Position numbers and translations under genes: made by a program
Shown here: piece after piece, positions 1-5,737 of the stretch
Layout: each line of letters starts with the position of its first letter
Numbering within the stretch: the first letter of the stretch is position 1
The notes under the pieces: generated by a model
The model's input: only the letters and a program-made list of their open reading frames with translations
Database searches by the model: none
Told to the model about the DNA's origin: nothing
Assembly (NCBI GenBank): GCA_003455605.1
Contig: DMQR01000120.1
Coordinates: forward strand, 1-5,737
Origin: Cryomorphaceae bacterium
GTDB lineage: Bacteria; Bacteroidota; Bacteroidia; Flavobacteriales; Schleiferiaceae
Direction of reading: 5' to 3'
DNA length: 5,737 nucleotides

Positions 1-2418
1 ACCACAGGTATCACGAACATAAGCGTCGTAACTCGTACCCGCCGTTAACCCAGTAATAGTATGTGTGGTAGAGGTAATGTTCGTCAAGCCGCTACCACTT
101 GGACTAAACCCAACAGATCCATAAACAATGTTCCAAGTCGTTGAGCCACCAGTCAACCAAGTAAAGGTCGCCGACGTCGCGGTCACTCCTGATAGTGCAA
201 ACTGCGTAGGATCTGGACACAACGGTTGATCATTGACCACAACCTCATCGATTGCGATATCACCTTGTGCACCATTTCCTTTCGTGGCTGACCAGCGCAA
301 TACAATAGTATCTCCGGCAAATCCTGCTAAATCAACTTCCTCGTAATACCACTGATTTCCTTGATTACCTGATTTGGTGAAATAGGTATCCCACGTCTGC
401 GTGCTATCTACCCAAACCTGTAATTTCAAGGTATTCACATAAAATCCTCTCATGTGGTAATTGAAGGTCACTTGAGGCTTCAGCAAACCGCTTAAATCCA
501 ATAATGGCGATTCAATAAAGGCTTCTTGATTCGGTGCCCCACTTGAGGCTTCGGCATAGATATAATTACCTGTACCGCTAACATCGTTAAACGGACCTGT
601 ACCTGGGGTTGTAGTCGTTCCCGAGCGCACCCCCCAACTTAATGGTGAAGCAGGTAGCGTGTCCTTCTCCGGAGTGCGCTCCCAACAAGCTGCCAAAGAA
701 TCACCTACGTTGTATACTCCCGATCCCGGTGTCCAACTCGTCGAATCAAAATCTTCCGACCAAGGCGCAGTAATTGCAGTACAATGAGTAGTTCCTAATA
801 TAGGGCCAATCCAACCTGATTTATCGCTTGGACCACAAACCTCACGAACCCAGAACTTATAGGTCGTTCCAGCTGAGAGTCCTGTTACCGTAGCTGGATT
901 CAAGGTAGAATTTATCGAAGTATTTCCAGTGGAACCCAAACTCGCCGAAGTGTTACCATATTGAATATCCCAAGAGGTTGCGTTAACAGCCTGCCAAGAT
1001 AAGGTCATCGAAGATGTCGTTCTGGCAGACACTGATAGCATGGACGGATCCGGACAAGTAGGGGCCTCCTCAAACCCAAAATCGTCGATAGCGATATCGG
1101 CTTGATTATTATTTCCAAAACCTCTTGAAGCCGAAAAGCGCACCAAGACAGTATCATCGACAAATTGTGCCAATGTATAGGTTTGTAATAAGAAGGTGTC
1201 TGCAGAAGAAGCTTGTTGCGGACCATTAATACTACCCACATTCACCCAACCCGAGGATTGCGACCATACTTCTGTTTTTAATTCATTCACTTGGGCACCA
1301 GCCATGTGATACCAGAAATTTAATTCTGGTGTAGTCAATGGGCTTAAATCGAGGAGTGGTGAAGTGATTGTAGCAACACTCTGATTGGCCGCGCCACTGG
1401 CCTCTGCGTATATGTAATTTCCGCCCCCAGTTCTGTCGTCATTTGGTCCTGTCCCTGGGGTTGCCGTACTGTCCGTACCTGTACCAAAGGCATAACCCTG
1501 ACCCCCATCTGGACTATTTGGATTCCGCTGCCAACAGCTACCAATAGTACTACCATCGTTATCAAAGCCTGACCCTTCAGACCAACCAGTCCCGTCGAAA
1601 TCTTCAATATAACTTGTCGTGAATGTAATAGGAGCACATAGGGTACTATCCACTACTGGAGCCGACCAAATACTTACATCTCCTAGACCACATGAATCTC
1701 GCACGTAAAATTCGTACGTTGTAGAAGCCGAAAGACCTGATAACACAAAAGGATTACTAGAAACTGCCAATCTTGTTCCGCTCCCTGGTGAGAAACCCGG
1801 TGTTCCATATTCTACCTCCCAGTTCGCTGCACCACCGCCTGTCCAGCTTAATCTTGCCTTATTGCTAATGGTCCAATCCACCGCAAGGTTCGTTGGCTGG
1901 TAACAAGTTGGTGCGGGATAGGTATTGATTGTGATCTTCCATGAACTATCTGCAATACTTGCCGTGGTGGTACCACAGGCGGTTGTAAATTGTTGACGGA
2001 ACGCATGTAATTTAAATACGAGGAAGGTATCCGTTACTGCACCATTAAAGTCGTTGATTGTTCGGGTAATGGTTTGAGAAGAACCGTTCGTCCCGATGGT
2101 TCCATAATCTAATGCTGCCTCCTTAGTACCCTCACTTGATAATTCAAGGTATACCCCGATGTCGTCCGGGGCAGAACCTCCAAAACCACCGGTAGTGTTT
2201 ATGGTGTATTCCAAATCCATAGAAGAAATCCAATGTCCTGATGGTATAGCTATACCCAAGGTATCGGCACAAGAGGATTGGGAGTTAATGTTTACGGGAG
2301 CTACCTGCTGAACTCCTAGATCGCCGTATACATAACGGGTTGAATCAGTGGTAATCTGTGCGTTGAGCGCGCTGAAGGAACCAAAGGCCAACAACATCGC
2401 AAAAATCTTAGTGCGCAT
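1..2418 (-). CDS. Secreted FnIII/MAM multidomain protein, probable surface adhesin (3' end beyond window)
   Basis: I see an uninterrupted frame of 806 codons from an ATG at 2418 to the left edge, with no stop; an in-frame TAA three codons upstream makes this the first possible ATG. Residues 1-20 form a signal peptide (basic RTK, hydrophobic core, LNA before Gln21). Residues 21-170 are a Ser/Thr/Gly-rich, beta-like region with Cys50 and Cys148 that I do not recognise. Modules then alternate: FnIII about 171-260, MAM about 262-451, FnIII about 453-545, MAM about 546-729, FnIII from about 733 and cut at the edge. MAM hallmarks are the EDFD start, SCW/ACW, GNYIYAEAS, SPLLDLS, YHM and the DIAIDD/DIAIDE end. 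FnIII hallmarks are the SW/TW core, the LSAGTTY-type turn and YVRD/WVRE. MAM and FnIII domains in Bacteroidota occur in exported adhesins and secreted hydrolases; binding or adhesion is therefore inferred. A catalytic domain or a type IX secretion C-terminal signal could lie beyond the edge, so the function is open. Confidence 0.9.
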   Translation of the reverse strand, partial: MRTKIFAMLLAFGSFSALNAQITTDSTRYVYGDLGVQQVAPVNINSQSSCADTLGIAIPSGHWISSMDLEYTINTTGGFGGSAPDDIGVYLELSSEGTKEAALDYGTIGTNGSSQTITRTINDFNGAVTDTFLVFKLHAFRQQFTTACGTTTASIADSSWKITINTYPAPTCYQPTNLAVDWTISNKARLSWTGGGAANWEVEYGTPGFSPGSGTRLAVSSNPFVLSGLSASTTYEFYVRDSCGLGDVSIWSAPVVDSTLCAPITFTTSYIEDFDGTGWSEGSGFDNDGSTIGSCWQRNPNSPDGGQGYAFGTGTDSTATPGTGPNDDRTGGGNYIYAEASGAANQSVATITSPLLDLSPLTTPELNFWYHMAGAQVNELKTEVWSQSSGWVNVGSINGPQQASSADTFLLQTYTLAQFVDDTVLVRFSASRGFGNNNQADIAIDDFGFEEAPTCPDPSMLSVSARTTSSMTLSWQAVNATSWDIQYGNTSASLGSTGNTSINSTLNPATVTGLSAGTTYKFWVREVCGPSDKSGWIGPILGTTHCTAITAPWSEDFDSTSWTPGSGVYNVGDSLAACWERTPEKDTLPASPLSWGVRSGTTTTPGTGPFNDVSGTGNYIYAEASSGAPNQEAFIESPLLDLSGLLKPQVTFNYHMRGFYVNTLKLQVWVDSTQTWDTYFTKSGNQGNQWYYEEVDLAGFAGDTIVLRWSATKGNGAQGDIAIDEVVVNDQPLCPDPTQFALSGVTATSATFTWLTGGSTTWNIVYGSVGFSPSGSGLTNITSTTHTITGLTAGTSYDAYVRDTCG
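220..1056 (-). repeat. FnIII-MAM module pair, copy 2 (residues 455-733)
   Basis: This is the second copy, 279 residues, with the same order and the same cysteine layout: Cys455 at the start, Cys528 and Cys546 at the FnIII/MAM junction, Cys578 in ACW. Its MAM domain shares the GNYIYAEAS and SPLLDLS stretches with copy 1 and closes with DIAIDEVVV. A third copy begins at Cys734 (LCPDPTQF, positions 219 down to 1) and runs off the window after its FnIII YVRDTCG motif, so the true repeat number is unknown. Confidence 0.8.
1057..1905 (-). repeat. FnIII-MAM module pair, copy 1 (residues 172-454)
   Basis: This is the first full copy of a diverged repeat, 283 residues long, made of one fibronectin III domain followed by one MAM domain. 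It starts at Cys172 (TCYQPTNL) and ends just before the equivalent Cys455 (TCPDPSML). The FnIII/MAM junction carries Cys243 and Cys261, and the MAM part has Cys295 in SCW. The MAM domain ends in DIAIDDFGF, the usual closing strand of the family. The repeat is clear in protein but weak in DNA because codons have diverged. Confidence 0.8.
2359..2418 (-). other. Sec signal peptide of the FnIII/MAM protein
   Basis: Codons 1-20 encode a short basic start (Arg2, Lys4), a hydrophobic stretch (IFAMLLAFG) and a small-residue end (ALNA), with cleavage most likely before Gln21. There is no lipobox cysteine, so the product should cross the inner membrane as a soluble protein rather than a lipoprotein. 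Met8 could serve as an internal start but would lose the positive N-region, so Met1 is preferred. Confidence 0.8.
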
Positions 2419-2440
2419 GAGCAATTATAGAATAATTAAC

Positions 2441-2465
2441 TAAAATACACCTTCGGTGTGTTTTA
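2441..2465. terminator. Hairpin with A/T flanks between symporter and FnIII/MAM gene
   Basis: On either strand this reads as an 11-bp stem around a 3-base loop: ACACC and GGTGT form the inner stem, and TAAAAT against GTTTTA extends it with one G-T pair. T-rich DNA follows on both strands, so it resembles a weak bidirectional terminator. On the minus strand it lies 102 bp past the symporter stop and only 22 bp before the FnIII/MAM start codon. It may end the symporter transcript, or may be a structured leader of the downstream mRNA. The inner stem is only five pairs, so confidence is moderate. Confidence 0.5.
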
Positions 2466-2567
2466 AAGGCCTCGTTTACTCAAAAGTTTAATCGTTGAAT
2501 CAATAAAAACATTAAAAAGTCGGAGTATCGAAAGAAACTCAGCCTAATGAATACTGATTTAATGATA

Positions 2568-4253
2568 TTATATCTTCTTTTGAAAAACGCTCTCAACATG
2601 GTTCTTATAATCCGTAATACTCTCTTTCATATCCTTTCGCAATAGGAAGATTCCAAGGAGGTTCGGCAGCGTCATTAACGCAATGGCAATACCCGCAAAA
2701 GTCCACACAATGGTTGTATCGATGATTGCTGCAAGGAAGAAACCGATGACGTAGATGATGCGGTAGTAATTCACATACTTCACACCGAAGAGATAGGTCA
2801 CACTTCTACCGCCGTAGTAACTCCAGGAAATGGCAGTCGAGAACGCGAACAATAGGAGTCCAATAGCCACAATGTATTGACCATAATCACCGAATAAACC
2901 TTTATTGAATGCAATGGCAGTTAACGGTGCACTGTGCACCAGAGATTTTCCCGAGAAGGTGAATCCTTTTGAATCTTCAAGACGTCCATCAGTAATTTCT
3001 ATGGTTCCTGTAAATAGAACATCTCCCTTTTGAATCAATACATCTTCTGCTATCGAACGTGCGTGCAATACAGTTGCATCTGTCTTAATAATCCCCTCCT
3101 CAACTGATAGTTTGCCTGTGAATTCAGAAATCGGCATTACATCTAAGCTCATTTCGTATCCGTTGAAATATTCAAACAATGCTGTTCCATTAACCTCGCG
3201 ATTGATCTCACCTTCCATAATGATCATATCAGAATAACTAAAGTCGTTTCTATGCTTTTCATTCCAAACGCCTGAACTTAAAAGAGTTAATCCCGTAATT
3301 GAACAGATAATAACTGTATCGATAAAGGGCTCAAGGATGGCCACCATACCTTCACTTACAGGATGCTCCGCTTTCGCGGCAGCATGTGCAATAGGAGCAG
3401 AACCCTGGCCTGCTTCATTAGAAAATAAACCTCTGTTTACACCTCTATTAAATGCATAAGCGATGCTAGCTCCGAGGAATCCTCCCGCGGCAGAAGAACC
3501 TGTGAATACATCTGCGAAAATGCTTATGAACGAAGGGATAATATTCTCATAGTTCATCACAATTACCGACAATGCTCCAATCACATAGATAATCGCCATC
3601 ACCGGCACAAGCTTTTCTGTTACCGCGGCAATACGCTTGATACCACCAAGAATAATCAAACCGAGCAATACTGAAAGAACTGCACCGGTGACAATTTCTT
3701 CAATTCCGAATGTTGCTTTTAAGGATGCTGCAATACTGTTGACCTGCGGCATATTACCTGTACCAAAAGAACTAATGATTGCAGCTACGGCGAAAAGCGC
3801 CGCCATCCATTTCATGTTTAGCTTGTTTTTCATGTAGTACATAGGACCACCTGAAGCTGTACCATCTTCAGCAAACTCGCGATATTTGTGGCTTAAGGTA
3901 ACCTCAACGAATTTGGTCGTCATACCTAAGGCGGCAGTCACCAACATCCAGAAAAGCGCTGCAGGTCCGCCCAAGTGAATGGCGAATGCAACCCCTGCAA
4001 TATTACCCGTTCCTACGGTTCCAGAAAGTGCAGTGGCTAAAGATTGGAAATGGGAGGTGTCTCCTTTTGCACCCGGTTCATCAAACTTTCCGCGCACCAC
4101 ATCGATAGCGTGTTTAAAGAATCTGATCTGAGGGAATTTCAAGTAAAAGGTGAAGAAAATACCTGTCCCTAAAAGGGCAAATACAAACCAGCTAGATCCC
4201 CCAATATACCCGTCAATAGTAGCAAGAAGATCGTTGAGGCGGACTAAATCCAT
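2568..4253 (-). CDS. Alanine/glycine:cation symporter, AGCS family
   Basis: This inner-membrane carrier should take up alanine and/or glycine with Na+ (or H+), as known for the AGCS (AlsT/DagA) family with its LeuT-type fold. The 561-aa protein is complete; the ATG is the first after an in-frame TGA seven codons upstream, and no Shine-Dalgarno sequence is visible. Family marks are [12 protein letters not shown] (79-90), a close match to the sodium:alanine symporter signature at 95-110 (GGPAALFWM...ALG), [11 protein letters not shown] (163-173), [20 protein letters not shown] (277-296) and the [15 protein letters not shown] region (469-483). I count about eleven hydrophobic segments, roughly 19-40, 70-94, 96-117, 147-164, 185-206, 212-234, 238-268, 304-330, 457-478, 495-514 and 516-538. 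It is longer than most members because of an extra hydrophilic segment at about 331-440. It sits 98 bp after dnaK but behind a strong terminator, so it is probably transcribed separately. Alanine versus glycine preference cannot be read from the sequence. Confidence 0.96.
   Translation of the reverse strand: MDLVRLNDLLATIDGYIGGSSWFVFALLGTGIFFTFYLKFPQIRFFKHAIDVVRGKFDEPGAKGDTSHFQSLATALSGTVGTGNIAGVAFAIHLGGPAALFWMLVTAALGMTTKFVEVTLSHKYREFAEDGTASGGPMYYMKNKLNMKWMAALFAVAAIISSFGTGNMPQVNSIAASLKATFGIEEIVTGAVLSVLLGLIILGGIKRIAAVTEKLVPVMAIIYVIGALSVIVMNYENIIPSFISIFADVFTGSSAAGGFLGASIAYAFNRGVNRGLFSNEAGQGSAPIAHAAAKAEHPVSEGMVAILEPFIDTVIICSITGLTLLSSGVWNEKHRNDFSYSDMIIMEGEINREVNGTALFEYFNGYEMSLDVMPISEFTGKLSVEEGIIKTDATVLHARSIAEDVLIQKGDVLFTGTIEITDGRLEDSKGFTFSGKSLVHSAPLTAIAFNKGLFGDYGQYIVAIGLLLFAFSTAISWSYYGGRSVTYLFGVKYVNYYRIIYVIGFFLAAIIDTTIVWTFAGIAIALMTLPNLLGIFLLRKDMKESITDYKNHVESVFQKKI
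2934..3263 (-). other. Extra soluble segment in the AGCS symporter (residues about 331-440)
   Basis: Between the hydrophobic segment ending at SSGVW (about 330) and the conserved APLTAIAF (442-449), this protein has about 110 mostly polar residues, where AlsT-type relatives, as I recall them, have a loop of about 20. The segment is beta-like, with alternating short strands and turns. It contains two similar pieces 36 residues apart ([12 protein letters not shown] at 378-389 and [12 protein letters not shown] at 414-425). The reading frame is open and both flanks match the family, so it is an in-frame insert and not a sequencing error. Its function is unknown. Confidence 0.75.
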
Positions 4254-4290
4254 AAATGTTGCGAGTATTTTTCAGTAATGGCCTAAGATA

Positions 4291-4327
4291 AATAAAAAAG
4301 CCCCCGCACCTGTGGGTGCGAGGGCTT
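4291..4327 (-). terminator. Intrinsic terminator of dnaK
   Basis: Read on the minus strand, AAGCCCTCGCACC pairs with GGTGCGGGGGCTT (13 pairs, one T-G) around a CACA loop, and the last stem bases run into TTTTTTATT. The GC-rich stem followed directly by a T-run is a textbook intrinsic terminator. It begins 24 bp after the dnaK stop and ends 37 bp before the symporter start. There is no T-run on the plus-strand side, so it works in the direction of dnaK only. Confidence 0.93.
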
Positions 4328-4351
4328 GTTATCGCCTTTAAACATGAAAGT

Positions 4352-5737
4352 TTATTTCACCTCTTCAAAATCTACATCGGTGACATCGTCGGCACCACCT
4401 GCGTCTGCATCACCGCCTGCATCTGGTCCGCTATCGTTATCTCCTTGGTTGCCTTGCATAGCTGCTTGAATCTCAGCTGCTGCTGCTTGTAGAGCACCAT
4501 TTAATTTTTCAGTGGCCACATCGCATCCAGCGATATCTTTGGCAGCATGGGCAGTTTTAAGTTCTGCGAGGGCTTCATCAATTGGACCTTTCTTATCCTC
4601 AGGAAGCTTTCCTTCGATGTCCTTCATCTGCTTTTCTACCTGGAAGATCATGGTATCCGCTGCGTTGAGCTTGTCAATCTCTTCCTTGGCTTTCTTATCT
4701 GCATCAGCATTTGCCTCCGCTTCTTGCTTCATGCGATCGATTTCTTCCTGGCTCAAACCTGAAGATGCTTCGATTCGAATATTCTGCTCTTTACCCGTGT
4801 TCTTATCCTTCGCACTAACGTTTAGGATACCGTTAGAATCGATATCAAAAGTCACCTCAATCTGAGGTACACCTCGCGGTGCAGCTGGGATACCATCCAA
4901 GTGAAATCGGCCGATAGTTTTGTTATCGCCTGCCATTGGACGCTCACCCTGAAGGATGTGAATTTCAACTGAAGGTTGGTTATCTGCTGCCGTTGAGAAC
5001 GTCTCTGACTTCTTCGTAGGAATAGTCGTGTTGGCCTCAATCAACTTTGTCATTACACCTCCCATAGTTTCGATACCTAATGAAAGAGGCGTAACGTCAA
5101 GAAGAAGCACATCTTTTACATCACCGGCTAATACACCACCTTGGATAGAAGCACCAATAGCAACTACCTCATCGGGGTTTACACCTTTCGAGGGCTCCTT
5201 GCCGAAGAATGCGTTAACTGCTTCTTGAATGGCTGGGATACGAGTAGTACCTCCAACCAGAATTACTTCATCAATTTCTGAAGTCGAATACCCTGCATTT
5301 TTCAATGCGTTTTTTGCAGGAGCGATTGTACGCTCAATTAATTTAGCAGCCAACTGCTCAAACTTTGCGCGACTCAAGCTGCGCACCAAGTGCTTGGGCC
5401 CAGAAGCCGTAGCAGTGATGTAAGGCAAGTTGATTTCCGTAGAAGTTGTCGATGATAATTCGATTTTTGCTTTTTCTGCGGCTTCTTTCAAACGCTGCAG
5501 CGCCATGTTATCATCACGCAAGTCCATTGACTCTTCAGCCTTGAACTCTTCCGCCAACCAATCCATTATTACCTGGTCAAAGTCATCACCACCAAGGTGT
5601 GTGTCACCGTCGGTAGATTTTACTTCAAATACACCGTCACCTAGCTCGAGTATAGATACATCGTGTGTACCACCACCACAGTCAAAAACGACGATTTTTT
5701 GATCTTGGCCTTTCTTGTCTAGACCGTAAGCCAAAGC
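4352..5737 (-). CDS. dnaK: Chaperone protein DnaK (Hsp70), 5' end beyond window
   Basis: DnaK is the cytoplasmic ATP-driven Hsp70 that binds unfolded peptide segments and works with DnaJ and GrpE. The window holds 461 codons plus a TAA; the frame is open to the right edge and begins at a residue matching about position 176 of the E. coli protein, so roughly 175 N-terminal residues are missing. Counting from the edge, phosphate-2 motif FDCGGGTHD is at 18-26, [11 protein letters not shown] at 44-54, [14 protein letters not shown] at 82-95, the Hsp70 signature [15 protein letters not shown] at 158-172, and the interdomain linker DVLLLDVTP at about 209-217. The substrate-binding beta domain follows to about 325 ([21 protein letters not shown]), then a helical lid, a Gly/Asp-rich tail and the DVDFEEVK end. 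The Cys in the phosphate-2 motif replaces the usual Leu; His replaces the usual Phe, which I recall as common in Flavobacteriia. The gene ends alone, with its own terminator and no dnaJ or grpE behind it in the window. Confidence 0.99.
   Translation of the reverse strand, partial: ALAYGLDKKGQDQKIVVFDCGGGTHDVSILELGDGVFEVKSTDGDTHLGGDDFDQVIMDWLAEEFKAEESMDLRDDNMALQRLKEAAEKAKIELSSTTSTEINLPYITATASGPKHLVRSLSRAKFEQLAAKLIERTIAPAKNALKNAGYSTSEIDEVILVGGTTRIPAIQEAVNAFFGKEPSKGVNPDEVVAIGASIQGGVLAGDVKDVLLLDVTPLSLGIETMGGVMTKLIEANTTIPTKKSETFSTAADNQPSVEIHILQGERPMAGDNKTIGRFHLDGIPAAPRGVPQIEVTFDIDSNGILNVSAKDKNTGKEQNIRIEASSGLSQEEIDRMKQEAEANADADKKAKEEIDKLNAADTMIFQVEKQMKDIEGKLPEDKKGPIDEALAELKTAHAAKDIAGCDVATEKLNGALQAAAAEIQAAMQGNQGDNDSGPDAGGDADAGGADDVTDVDFEEVK

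Noticed and set aside
1005..1637. Two short minus-strand open frames (1005-1241 and 1344-1637)
   Set aside because: They lie in a different frame inside the continuous 806-codon FnIII/MAM frame, and their translations resemble no family. They are shadows.
2424..2429. TATAAT on the minus strand just before the FnIII/MAM start
   Set aside because: It is only a few bases from the ATG, has no -35 partner, and this phylum's main sigma factor uses a different element. It reflects the AT-rich leader.
2481..2488. Possible Bacteroidota -7 promoter element (minus strand AACTTTTG) before the FnIII/MAM gene
   Set aside because: It matches TAnnTTTG at five of six fixed positions, but no TTG or TTTG sits at the expected -33 distance, and such a match is expected by chance in AT-rich DNA.
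3637..3837. Plus-strand open frame inside the symporter gene
   Set aside because: Antisense to a conserved membrane-protein gene, with no recognisable domain or start signal.
4283..4290. Possible -7 element (minus strand TATCTTAG) before the symporter
   Set aside because: It matches five of six fixed positions and sits about 30 bp before the ATG, but the -33 region would fall inside the dnaK terminator stem and shows no TTTG. Suggestive only.
4512..5702. Several plus-strand open frames, and one minus-strand frame at 4852-5040, inside dnaK
   Set aside because: All overlap strongly conserved dnaK coding sequence. Their Ser-rich or Arg-rich compositions are what out-of-frame or antisense reading of a chaperone gene gives.
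5732..5734. TTG at 5734 as the start codon of the chaperone gene
   Set aside because: The codon before it and the protein sequence (ALAYGLDKK) match the interior of DnaK. The gene simply continues past the window edge.

Overview
The window looks like a piece of a Bacteroidota chromosome, most likely from a marine or aquatic member of the Flavobacteriales. The evidence is the DnaK sequence (a GGGTHD phosphate-2 motif instead of the usual GGGTFD, and the GRFHLDGIP and [11 protein letters not shown] stretches), a secreted multidomain MAM/fibronectin type III protein of the kind common in this phylum, the lack of recognisable Shine-Dalgarno sequences before the genes, and AT-rich intergenic DNA. 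Genus cannot be decided from this sequence.

All three genes lie on the minus strand, so the window reads right to left. At the right edge (5737 to 4352) is the C-terminal three quarters of dnaK, the Hsp70 chaperone, cut by the window edge and closed by a strong intrinsic terminator at 4291-4327. Next (4253 to 2568) is a complete alanine/glycine:cation symporter of the AGCS family (561 aa), which carries an extra soluble segment of about 110 residues between two membrane helices. After a 149-bp gap with a hairpin at 2441-2465 comes a long open frame from 2418 to the left edge (806 codons, no stop in the window). It encodes a signal peptide, an N-terminal beta-type region, and alternating fibronectin III and MAM modules. 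It is an exported, probably surface-bound or secreted, adhesin-like protein.

The three genes do not form an obvious functional unit. The dnaK terminator separates the chaperone from the transporter, and the surface protein has its own leader with a hairpin. No RNA genes, CRISPR arrays, insertion sequences or phage genes were seen. There is no gene-free stretch longer than 149 bp. The points most worth a second look are the symporter insert with its internal repeat, the cysteine in the DnaK nucleotide-binding motif, and the regular FnIII-MAM repeat with conserved cysteine spacing.
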